DNA from: UBA7960 sp964624065
Lineage (GTDB): Bacteria > Bacteroidota > Bacteroidia > Bacteroidales > UBA7960
DNA: 64,000 bases
Direction of reading: 5' to 3'
NCBI GenBank assembly: GCA_964624065.1
Contig: CAZUWF010000010.1
Span: 1 to 64,000 of the forward strand
Positions 9,399 to 17,293 of this stretch are shown in pieces (within the stretch, counting starts at the first letter, position 1; every line of letters begins with the position of its first letter). A program made the position numbers and the translations under genes. The notes beneath the pieces are model-generated. The model worked only from the letters and a program-made list of their open reading frames with translations, did no database searches and was not told where the DNA came from.

Positions 9399-10163
9399 AT
9401 GCGATCATTTGTTATTTCAATAACCGTACTGGTATTTTGGTCAATGACCAGTTCGGCCCAATCTCCGGGTGAGGTTGAGATTGGTGTTGTGGAAAAATTG
9501 GGCCAAACCATTCCTTTAGACCTTACTTTTCAAACCGAGGCCTACGATACTGTTAGCCTTCGTCAATTGATTGACAAGCCAACCATTTTGAACTTTGTTT
9601 ACTTTGATTGCCCAGGCATTTGCGGCCCCTCTCTGGTTGGCATCGAGGATGTTGCAAGCAAACTCGATCTGGTCCTTGGAAAAGACTACCAGATAATTAC
9701 CATCAGTTTTAATTTCAAGGACACCCCCGAAAAGGCGAGAGAGATGAAGACTAACTTCATTCAAAAAATTGGTGAGGCACACCGTGGTGCCTGGATGTAT
9801 CTAACCAGTTCTCAGGACAACATTAACATTATAACTGAAGCCGTGGGTTACAAATACAAGCCGGCCGGCCTGGATTGGAACCATCCTTCGGTTCTGGTTT
9901 TTCTTAGTCCCGAAGGCAAGATTACCAGGTATCTTTACGGTCTATCCTTCTTGCCCTTTAACATTAAAATGGCATTGGTCGAGGCTTCGGAAGGCAAGGT
10001 GGGCTCAAGTGTTAATAAACTTTTGGAGGTTTGTTTTACTTTTGATCCCGAAAGCAGGAGCTACACGCTTAAGACCACAACCCTTATTGGGGGGATAATG
10101 GTATTCTTGGCATTAATATTCCTTGCGGTTCTGATATTTGCCGGCCGCAAGAGAAACAATTAG
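9399..10163 (+). CDS. sco: SCO1/SenC-family copper chaperone for cytochrome oxidase
   Basis: Thioredoxin-fold protein that delivers copper to or reduces the CuA site of cytochrome oxidase subunit II. The 254-residue protein has an N-terminal signal segment, the copper-binding C71-P-G-I-C75 motif and the distal ligand His162 in WNHPSVLVF. Unlike many SCO proteins, which are anchored at the N-terminus, it ends with a hydrophobic helix (IMVFLALIFLAVLIF) and a basic tail, so it is probably anchored at the C-terminus. It sits directly before the oxidase genes, whose CuA-containing subunit II is the expected client. The ATG at 9399 is the first in frame with a good signal peptide. Confidence 0.92.
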   Translation: MRSFVISITVLVFWSMTSSAQSPGEVEIGVVEKLGQTIPLDLTFQTEAYDTVSLRQLIDKPTILNFVYFDCPGICGPSLVGIEDVASKLDLVLGKDYQIITISFNFKDTPEKAREMKTNFIQKIGEAHRGAWMYLTSSQDNINIITEAVGYKYKPAGLDWNHPSVLVFLSPEGKITRYLYGLSFLPFNIKMALVEASEGKVGSSVNKLLEVCFTFDPESRSYTLKTTTLIGGIMVFLALIFLAVLIFAGRKRNN

Positions 10164-10230
10164 GTGCAAGCGAAAGGCACAGGATTTTCATCCAACTTTT
10201 TGATTGGCAATTATGGCCGAATCCTTGCAC
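10164..10230 (+). repeat. Inverted repeat between sco and the oxidase subunit I gene
   Basis: GTGCAAG (10164-10170), starting one base after the sco stop codon, pairs with CTTGCAC (10224-10230); a second short pairing GGATT/AATCC lies inside. There is no T-run after it. It could slow decay of the upstream or downstream part of the respiratory mRNA. Confidence 0.35.
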
Positions 10231-10280
10231 AACATCGATAGTTTTTATTTTTCAAACCTGTAAAATCGAAAATTAGAAGT

Positions 10281-11897
10281 ATGGAAAGCTCAACCGAAAA
10301 ACCCTACGTAAGTTACATAGACTATCGAGGTAAACATTCAGGGATAATGGGATGGATAACATCCACCGATCACAAGCGTATAGGCCTTTTGTATTTGTTC
10401 TCCATAATGGTTTTCTTTGTGGTGGCAATGATTCTTGGGCTCCTGCTTAGGGTTGAGAAAATTGCCCCTGGCGAGGTTATCATGGGCCCGCAAACATACA
10501 ATGGGATACTCACGCTGCACGGCGTGATAATGATATTCATCGTTGTTATCCCAGGCTTACCGGCCATATTTGGCAACTTTTTGTTGCCCCTGATGATTGG
10601 AGCAAAGGATGTGATGTTTCCAAAGCTAAACCTATTTTCGTGGTACCTTTTCGTAATAGGTGCCATATTGGGGCTAATGTCACAGTTTGTTGGAGGCACA
10701 CCTCCAGATACGGGTTGGACCTTTTACGTACCATATAGCACCGAGTCGCAAGCCAATATTATTTGGGCACTCACGGCGGCCTTCGTCCTTGGTTTTTCAT
10801 CAATCCTAACGGGTGTCAACTTTATCGTTACCATTCACCGAATGCGAGCACCTGGAATGAGCTGGTTCAAGATGCCGCTATTCCCTTGGTCATTGTACGC
10901 TACGGCCTGGATACAGGTTCTTGCAACACCCATCGTTGGCATTACACTACTTATGGTGATAGCAGAGCGTGTGCTGCAAATAGGGTTCTTCGACCCTGCA
11001 CTAGGTGGCGATCCAGTTTTGTTTCAACACCTGTTTTGGATTTACTCCCATCCAGCGGTTTACATAATGATTTTACCGGCTATGGGAGTGGTTTCCGAAA
11101 TTTTTCCCACTTTTAGCCGCAAGCCAATTTTCGGATATGGGGCAATAGTTGTTTCCAGTATGGCTATAGCTTTTGTGGGGTACTTCGTTTGGGGCCACCA
11201 TATGTTTACATCTGGTATGAGTTATTGGTCAAGGTGGTTCTTTTCGTTCCTCACATTTTTCGTAGCCATACCCAGTGCCATAAAAGTGTTTAACTGGATT
11301 TCGACCCTTTATGGTGGTTCAATTAACATCAAACCCCCTTTGATGTTTGCCATTGCATTCGTATTTATGTTTATGATTGGAGGGTTTACCGGCCTTACAC
11401 TTGCCTCTTTGGCAACAAACATTCACCTACATGACACCGACTTTGTGGTGGCTCACTTCCACTATATTATTTTCGGGGGAATGGGCTTTGCTTTCTTCGC
11501 TGCCTTGCACTATTGGTACCCCAAAATGTTTGGGGTAATGTACAGCATTAAAAGGGCTTACGTTGCCCTTGGCATTATTTTCGTTGGCTTTACCCTGACC
11601 TATTTCCCTCTTTTCATTACCGGAATTCAAGGTAACCCTCGGCGGTATTACGACTACCTGGAGCAATTTACACTTGGCCAGCAATTGTCAACAGTTGGTG
11701 CTGTGATTTTGGTTTCGGGACTCCTTTTCATGATCGTCAACTTGTTTATCACAAGGAAGCTCAAAGCATCCGAATCGAACATTTGGGGAGGTGTGACCCT
11801 TGAATGGCAAACCCCCACACCACCTCCCTTGGAGAACTTTGATGTGATTCCTGAAATTAAGAATCCACCTTACCTTTTCAAGAAAGAAGAAAAATGA
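10281..11897 (+). CDS. ctaD: Cytochrome c oxidase subunit I, A2 type (caa3)
   Basis: Catalytic haem-copper subunit that reduces oxygen to water and pumps protons. The 538-residue polytopic protein has low-spin haem ligands His80 and His394, high-spin haem ligand His392 (AHFHY), and CuB ligands His257, His306 and His307 with the cross-linked Tyr261. The helix VI motif is Y255-S-H-P-A-V-Y261, with Ala in place of the Glu of mitochondrial-type (A1) enzymes and the Tyr-Ser pair that defines the A2 subfamily known from Thermus and Rhodothermus caa3 oxidases. Its stop overlaps the start of the subunit III gene by four bases (ATGA), so translation is likely coupled. It stands after sco, with subunits III, IV and II following. 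Confidence 0.96.
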   Translation: MESSTEKPYVSYIDYRGKHSGIMGWITSTDHKRIGLLYLFSIMVFFVVAMILGLLLRVEKIAPGEVIMGPQTYNGILTLHGVIMIFIVVIPGLPAIFGNFLLPLMIGAKDVMFPKLNLFSWYLFVIGAILGLMSQFVGGTPPDTGWTFYVPYSTESQANIIWALTAAFVLGFSSILTGVNFIVTIHRMRAPGMSWFKMPLFPWSLYATAWIQVLATPIVGITLLMVIAERVLQIGFFDPALGGDPVLFQHLFWIYSHPAVYIMILPAMGVVSEIFPTFSRKPIFGYGAIVVSSMAIAFVGYFVWGHHMFTSGMSYWSRWFFSFLTFFVAIPSAIKVFNWISTLYGGSINIKPPLMFAIAFVFMFMIGGFTGLTLASLATNIHLHDTDFVVAHFHYIIFGGMGFAFFAALHYWYPKMFGVMYSIKRAYVALGIIFVGFTLTYFPLFITGIQGNPRRYYDYLEQFTLGQQLSTVGAVILVSGLLFMIVNLFITRKLKASESNIWGGVTLEWQTPTPPPLENFDVIPEIKNPPYLFKKEEK

Positions 11898-12526
11898 GCA
11901 ATTCGGCAGTAAATAATAATCATGCTCACGGCGAGCACGTAATTGACAGAGAATCCGGCAAGCTTGGTATGTGGCTTTTCCTGTTTACTGAGCTTTTGCT
12001 GTTCGGGGGCCTCTTTCTTGTTTATGCAGTTCAAAGGCACAAGTTTGCAGCAGACTTCAACCTTGCCGGTTCCGATCTTAACGCTTTCATCGGAACCCTC
12101 AACACGGTAGTCCTTCTAGTTAGTAGCATGACAGTGGCCATGTCAATTACAGCAATACAAAAGGGAAATAGTAAACTGGCAGGGAAACTGGTTTTGCTAA
12201 CCATATTTCTAGCCGTAGTATTTATGATCAACAAGTATTTTGAGTGGGGCTACAAAATTGATCTTGGCCTTTATCCCGGGTCTGACGTTATGAAGGGCCT
12301 CGATTTGGGGCAAATTCAGTTTTATGGTTTGTATTATTTCATGACAGGCCTTCATGCCATTCACGTTGTCGTAGGAATTGTCCTTTTGACTATTGTATAT
12401 TACAGAATCAAAGCAGGCCGTATAAACAGAGAATCCTTCCTCCTTCTCGAAAACGGAGGCCTTTACTGGCACTTGGTTGATTTGATCTGGATATTCTTGT
12501 TCCCACTTTTGTACCTTCTTACATAA
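11894..12526 (+). CDS. ctaE: Cytochrome c oxidase subunit III
   Basis: Membrane subunit of the haem-copper oxidase, 210 residues, with five hydrophobic helices as in the short bacterial form. Segments such as KLGMWLFLFTELLLFGGLF near the N-terminus and FYFMTGLHAIHVVVG and WHLVDLIWIFLFPLLYL near the C-terminus are typical of the family. In characterised enzymes it stabilises subunit I and helps proton supply. It overlaps ctaD by four bases and precedes the subunit IV gene by 11 bases, which places it firmly in the oxidase operon. Confidence 0.93.
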   Translation: MSNSAVNNNHAHGEHVIDRESGKLGMWLFLFTELLLFGGLFLVYAVQRHKFAADFNLAGSDLNAFIGTLNTVVLLVSSMTVAMSITAIQKGNSKLAGKLVLLTIFLAVVFMINKYFEWGYKIDLGLYPGSDVMKGLDLGQIQFYGLYYFMTGLHAIHVVVGIVLLTIVYYRIKAGRINRESFLLLENGGLYWHLVDLIWIFLFPLLYLLT

Positions 12527-12537
12527 ATTTTCGCAAA

Positions 12538-12840
12538 ATGAGTTCGAATAAATCAACAAAAGACCACAACAACCACGTAACGAGCTATTTCGATAATGCC
12601 GTGGTGCTTGTTGTCCTATTGGTGCTAACAGTAATTACTGTATTGGTGGGAAGCCTACATTTGGGCAAACTTGCAGTTGCCGTAGCACTTGTGATGGCTT
12701 CCATCAAAGCAACTATTGTTGCCACATATTTCATGCATCTGAAATACGAACCCACCTACATTAAATACACGGTGCTTGGAGTGTTCGTGGTACTCGCGGT
12801 TATCATAATTTTCACTTTCTTTGATTACTCATTCAGATAG
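12538..12840 (+). CDS. ctaF: Cytochrome c oxidase subunit IV (caa3-type small subunit)
   Basis: A 100-residue protein with three hydrophobic helices, matching the prokaryotic subunit IV family of caa3 oxidases and quinol oxidases. The stretch KATIVATYFMHLKYEP in the middle is the family hallmark. The N-terminus is hydrophilic and Asn/His/Lys-rich. Its role is assembly or stability of the subunit I core. It lies 11 bases after ctaE and 15 bases before the subunit II gene. Confidence 0.9.
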   Translation: MSSNKSTKDHNNHVTSYFDNAVVLVVLLVLTVITVLVGSLHLGKLAVAVALVMASIKATIVATYFMHLKYEPTYIKYTVLGVFVVLAVIIIFTFFDYSFR

Positions 12841-12855
12841 AAAAACCCTACAACT

Positions 12856-13782
12856 ATGTTTCAAGGTGCATCAAATTTTGCCGATGGTGTTGATACTGCC
12901 TTTGCAGTTATTTTTGGCATTTCAATATTCTTACTAATAGCACTTACCGCCGTAATGCTATATTTCTTATTTCGATACCGCAACAAGCACCACAAGGAGG
13001 CAAAACAAATTTCTGGCAATATCAAGCTGGAGGTTATCTGGACAATAATCCCGTTGATTATAGTAATGCTAATGTTTTACTTTGGTTGGATTGGGTTTGC
13101 CCCTATGCGCAAGAACGTTCCCGAGGATGCAATGGTTGTAAATGCAATTGGCCGTATGTGGGAGTTTGAATTTGACTACGGCAATGGGAAACTGTCAAAA
13201 GACACCCTTGTACTGCCATTGAACAAACCGGTGAAGCTTAACCTAATTAGCGAGGATGTAAACCATGCATTGTTTATCCCTGCATTCAGGGTAAAGGAAG
13301 ATATGGTTCCGGGCTATGATAATTTCTTGTGGTTTATTCCAACCGCCAAAGGAACCTACCAGATTTTCTGTGCCGAGTATTGTGGGCTTGATCACTCTAG
13401 AATGCTGGCAAAAGCAATTGTTGTTGATGAACAAGAGTTTGATACCTGGCTTGCCAACCTTGTGGTTACTGACAGGGACACCGAGCCCGATGGCTTGAAA
13501 ATTATGAGGGCAAATGCCTGTTTAAGCTGCCACTCCCTCGATGGTTCAACGGGTTTGGGACCCAGCTTCAAAGGTTATTGGGGCAAGGAGAGGAGTGTTA
13601 TAGCCAAGGAAGGCGAAATGGCAGTGATTGCTGATGAAGGATACACCCGTACCAAAATATACGAACCTGCCTCGGCAGTCGTGAAAGGCTTTCCTGCCGG
13701 TTTAATGCAATCTTACAAAGGGGTGATTTCGGAAGAAGATCTGCAGAAAATTATCGAATTCCTAAAAACCACCAAGGAATAA
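12856..13782 (+). CDS. ctaC: Cytochrome c oxidase subunit II with fused cytochrome c domain (caa3)
   Basis: Electron-entry subunit, 308 residues. Two N-terminal membrane helices (about 14-40 and 59-80) lead to a periplasmic cupredoxin domain holding the binuclear CuA site: His137, Cys172, Cys176, His180 and Met183 (CAEYCGLDHSRM). Residues about 212-308 are a cytochrome c domain with C222-L-S-C225-H226 and likely Met ligand M284, which makes this a caa3 oxidase able to receive electrons from another membrane-bound cytochrome c. There is no cleavable signal peptide; the first helix serves as anchor. The gene order I-III-IV-II is unusual compared with II-I-III in many bacteria. Confidence 0.95.
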   Translation: MFQGASNFADGVDTAFAVIFGISIFLLIALTAVMLYFLFRYRNKHHKEAKQISGNIKLEVIWTIIPLIIVMLMFYFGWIGFAPMRKNVPEDAMVVNAIGRMWEFEFDYGNGKLSKDTLVLPLNKPVKLNLISEDVNHALFIPAFRVKEDMVPGYDNFLWFIPTAKGTYQIFCAEYCGLDHSRMLAKAIVVDEQEFDTWLANLVVTDRDTEPDGLKIMRANACLSCHSLDGSTGLGPSFKGYWGKERSVIAKEGEMAVIADEGYTRTKIYEPASAVVKGFPAGLMQSYKGVISEEDLQKIIEFLKTTKE

Positions 13783-13791
13783 ATTCCTTCA

Positions 13792-14673
13792 ATGAAAAGG
13801 CGAGCAAATCTCTGCATAAAGGCAATGTTGTTGCTCGCAAAGCATTGGTTGTCTCTAGCTGTTGCTTTTTCGGCGGTGGTGGGGTGGTTCTTGTTTCTTC
13901 CCGAAGCCTCAATTGGGGTTCTCTATGTTTTTTTGGGCACCTTGCTCATGTCGGGAGGAGCGGCCGCCCTTAACCAATACCAAGAGCGTGATCAGGATGT
14001 TTTGATGAATAGAACCAGGGGTCGCCCAATTCCGACCGGTGAGGTAAGCGCCAGTCAAGCCCTGTTATTTTCCATAGTTTTAATAGTGGCAGGAGCTGTT
14101 GTTTTTGCAATTATAGGATTTTTCCTTACCCTTCTTTTGGGCTTGGCCAACATTGCGCTTTACAACCTCATTTACACAAGCTTAAAAACCAAAACTCAAT
14201 TTGCAGTTATTCCGGGTGCCCTTGTGGGTGCAATACCACCAATTATGGGCTGGGTTGCCTCTGGTGGCCAAATAATTGACGTTAGGTTGTTTTACTTTGC
14301 CGTTTTCATGTTTTTGTGGCAAATGCCCCATTTTTGGCTTTTGATGGCCACAAATGCAAAGGATTATCAAAAAGCAGGCTTTGAAGTTATTTCCAATAAG
14401 CTTGACCAAGGTAAAGTTTACAGACTCGTGTTTTTGTGGGCAGTAATATCTTGTATTTACCTGCTCGCCATGCCCGTATTCTATCCCTCAACTCCCATTC
14501 CCATTGTGCCTATTGTAATCATTTTAAACCTAACGTTTGTTATTTCTTTTTACCGTATGGTTTTTGGAACCCCCAACAGCTCCTCCACAAATTCCAAGGC
14601 CTTTATGCTTATTAACCTACATGCCTTTGCCGCAACTCTTCTGATGGTGGTTAGCAGGTTTCTTTCTGTGTAA
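13792..14673 (+). CDS. ctaB: Protohaem IX farnesyltransferase (haem o synthase)
   Basis: UbiA-family membrane prenyltransferase that adds a farnesyl group to haem b to make haem o, the precursor of haem a for the oxidase coded just upstream. The 293-residue protein has about eight to nine hydrophobic helices. The Asp-rich substrate motif is NQYQERDQDVLMNRTRGRP (about residues 60-80) and the second conserved region is MPHFWLLMATNAKDYQKAG. It starts nine bases after the subunit II stop and is the last gene of the cluster. No haem a synthase (ctaA) is in the window, so whether the oxidase carries haem a or o cannot be told here. Confidence 0.93.
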   Translation: MKRRANLCIKAMLLLAKHWLSLAVAFSAVVGWFLFLPEASIGVLYVFLGTLLMSGGAAALNQYQERDQDVLMNRTRGRPIPTGEVSASQALLFSIVLIVAGAVVFAIIGFFLTLLLGLANIALYNLIYTSLKTKTQFAVIPGALVGAIPPIMGWVASGGQIIDVRLFYFAVFMFLWQMPHFWLLMATNAKDYQKAGFEVISNKLDQGKVYRLVFLWAVISCIYLLAMPVFYPSTPIPIVPIVIILNLTFVISFYRMVFGTPNSSSTNSKAFMLINLHAFAATLLMVVSRFLSV

Positions 14674-15400
14674 GTCTTGCATATGGTAGGCGTGATTGAT
14701 ATAATGTTTAAAAGGAAATCAAGGTGGGGATGTTCAGGACAAGGGTTCAAGGATTACAATTGGGCGAGATCAGCCTAGTTTGGCACTTTTATTTAATGCC
14801 TTCAACGAGGGTATGCGGCTACATGACATAAGCTTGGAAGGCGCAGTAACTTTCATGGGCAAAACTCTTCCTTACGGGTGTCGGCGACATTAACACCACC
14901 AATCCCAACAAAACCTTTTCGTGGCCCAATAAGGTGCGAGCCGACTTGTGTAACAAGAACTGGCAGGGCAAACATAAAAAGCAAATGATCCAATGGCAAA
15001 AATAAATCCAATTATAGGGTAAGCCCACCTGGAGGTTGACCACTAAGATGCCCGAAGCGCCGCAACCTTAAATAAACCAAGCCAAGAATCACGGGTGCAG
15101 GAGATGTTTGGGCATTTGATGGCATAAATAAGGCCGATGCCAGTGGAAGCGGGTAAGGTAATCAGAGGCAAGGAACAAACCGGTTGTCAAAACAAAACAA
15201 AGCGGACGAATTAACCAAATTCAAAATGATAAATGTGACCAAAAATTAACACAATGCCGCGAAATTTCCAATCAAGAACCCAAAACAAGGTGACCGAAAA
15301 ATCAAATTGCCTGCCACCTTGATTTAATTTGTTTGCAAAAGCTAAGGTACTAAAAAAAGTGTCAGGAAACTCTACCCCAAACCTATGGCTCTCGGCAAGC
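14674..15400. other. Long convergent intergenic region
   Basis: This 727-base gap lies between the rightward respiratory cluster and the leftward namZ. No frame in either strand gives recognisable protein, and I see no classic terminator hairpin with T-run for either neighbour. It may contain decayed sequence. Confidence 0.5.
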
Positions 15401-16630
15401 CTATTTGTACAGAAAGTATTTCTTGGCGGTCTCAACGAATTTAGAAACCTCGCCGCTCCAGAGTTCATGAATATCGTCCACAAGGAACCTATTCTGGAAG
15501 GCCTTGCGCACCTTGTCTGTTCCGCAAACCTTGTCGAACATATCAAGGCGGCCTTTAGTGCTTAGCTGGAAGACATCCTTTTCGGGATGAATTTTTTTTA
15601 ATTCCTGCAAGAAGTAAAATTGTATGATCGATAGGGGGGCATTTCTTACGTCTTCAAAATGCACCTGAACCCCGTTAAGCATCTTGTCTTTCATATCTGT
15701 GTAGTATGCCCTGTAGTGAATTGGCCTAAATATTACTCCCGGTATTTCGAGTCTGTTTAACCTCCGGGCTAATTCGCCTGCGTCCGCAATCCAATCTATT
15801 GCAAAAACCTGAAATGGCAGGGTGTAACCCACACCAATATTTATGGCGTAAAGTTCACCAAGAATACCCGATACAGGGTAAAAGTACGACGAGTGGGTGT
15901 GAGGTATGTGCGGCGAGGAGGGTACCCAGTGCAGCCCGGTTTCATCAAAAATCATCTCGCGTTTCCAGCCCTCCATTTCTACAACGGTTACCTTGCATTG
16001 GATGCCATTTTTTAGCATCCTCCGGCCATTGAGGAATTGGGCCAGTTCGCCAACGGTAAACCCGTGCACGTATGTAATTGGAAACTGGCTCACGAACGAT
16101 ATGAAGCCGGGTTCAACCAGCGGCCCCTCGAACCTATTACCGCCAAGTGGGTTTGGCCGGTCGAGCACCACAACCATAATGTTATTTTCGGCAGCGGCCT
16201 CCATTACCAAGGCCAGAGTACTAATGTAAGTGTATGAGCGTGTGCCAATGTCTTGAATATCGTAAACCAACACGTCAACCCCTTTAAGCATTTCGGGCGT
16301 GGGTTTTCGTGTTTTCCCGTACAGGCTAAACATTGGAATGCCGGTAATCGCATCATTTTTGTTGTCAATTAACTCACCCGCGGGGTACTCGCCCCTTACG
16401 CCGTGCTCTGGACCGTAAAGAGCCACCAGTTCTACTTCGGGTGCCTCGAAAAGTATGTCAATGGTTGACTTAAGGTTGCCATCAACACCCGAAGGGTTTG
16501 TTACCAATCCCACCCGCTTACCCTTCAATGGCTCAAATTCCATATCGCGCAAAACCTCAATGCCAAGTTTTACCTGTGCCGACAATAATGTGGAAACCGC
16601 AATCAGAATTGCTGATACGAGAGCTTTCAT
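15401..16630 (-). CDS. namZ: DUF1343 protein, NamZ-type exo-beta-N-acetylmuramidase
   Basis: Exported enzyme of 409 residues with a signal peptide (MKALVSAILIAVSTLLSAQ). The family (DUF1343) includes the exo-lytic N-acetylmuramidase NamZ, which releases terminal MurNAc from peptidoglycan fragments, so cell-wall turnover or recovery is the expected role. Family hallmarks seen: RVGLVTNPSGVD near residue 40, ALYGPEHGVRG near 90, DVLVYDIQDIGTRSYTYIST near 125, VLDRPNPLGG near 155, and WVPSSPHIPH near 240. The length is normal. It is a lone leftward gene between two long non-coding gaps, with no other muropeptide genes beside it. Confidence 0.9.
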   Translation of the reverse strand: MKALVSAILIAVSTLLSAQVKLGIEVLRDMEFEPLKGKRVGLVTNPSGVDGNLKSTIDILFEAPEVELVALYGPEHGVRGEYPAGELIDNKNDAITGIPMFSLYGKTRKPTPEMLKGVDVLVYDIQDIGTRSYTYISTLALVMEAAAENNIMVVVLDRPNPLGGNRFEGPLVEPGFISFVSQFPITYVHGFTVGELAQFLNGRRMLKNGIQCKVTVVEMEGWKREMIFDETGLHWVPSSPHIPHTHSSYFYPVSGILGELYAINIGVGYTLPFQVFAIDWIADAGELARRLNRLEIPGVIFRPIHYRAYYTDMKDKMLNGVQVHFEDVRNAPLSIIQFYFLQELKKIHPEKDVFQLSTKGRLDMFDKVCGTDKVRKAFQNRFLVDDIHELWSGEVSKFVETAKKYFLYK

Positions 16631-17293
16631 CGCTTTTTGAACTTGATATACTTTAATTTAAAAAAATCTAATCTATTGGGAGCCTTGCAAGAAAACACAA
16701 AACATTTTTCATGTTGCTGGCTCTTGTCTTTTTTGGTTTACCCAACCAAATTCCAAGGAGCCTCCAATGCTTATTAACTTTATAAAAGTAAATATTTCCT
16801 CACTATATCGATTATTTTTTTTCAATTTTTGGAAAGGAACACCATCCTCAAGTTTTGGTGGGAGGCTGACTTGGGGGGAACGCTTTACTAACTCCACTTT
16901 TGAAATTCACCCAGACATTTAGGTTGGATTTTTTTTAAAGCAAACAAATTAGACAAGTGCCTTTGGGAGGGCTTTGCGCTGGCTATTTATGCCATAAGGT
17001 TGTGGATGCTCGGGAGGGCAGTCAAAGTCTGTATCATTTTATTGATTAGATGCGAGGCAAATGTTTTATTCCCTTAGGTCACACAGTATTATGGTTGAAT
17101 TAAATTATGCGAATGTGAACTGCGGCGAAGTTTTTTGTACAATATTTTGTCAAATTACCCATAATTGTTTTTTCGTGTTGACTTCCTTGAATAAAAAGCA
17201 TTAACTTTGTTCAAATAATGTGGGCCTTGTTGTGCCACCAAGCCAAATGATTTCTTGAAAATTCTTTTTTCAAAAACCTAAAACTAACCTTTT
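16631..17293. other. Divergent intergenic region
   Basis: 663 bases separate the divergent namZ and the T9SS cargo gene. I see no gene. A well-spaced Bacteroidota promoter for the rightward gene lies at 17178-17209; no matching promoter was found for namZ. Confidence 0.5.
17178..17209 (+). promoter_or_regulatory. Bacteroidota promoter (TTG, 21 bases, TAACTTTG)
   Basis: TTG at 17178-17180 and TAACTTTG at 17202-17209 are separated by 21 bases, matching the -33/-7 consensus of the phylum. It would give a leader of about 80 bases before the T9SS cargo gene. Confidence 0.6.
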
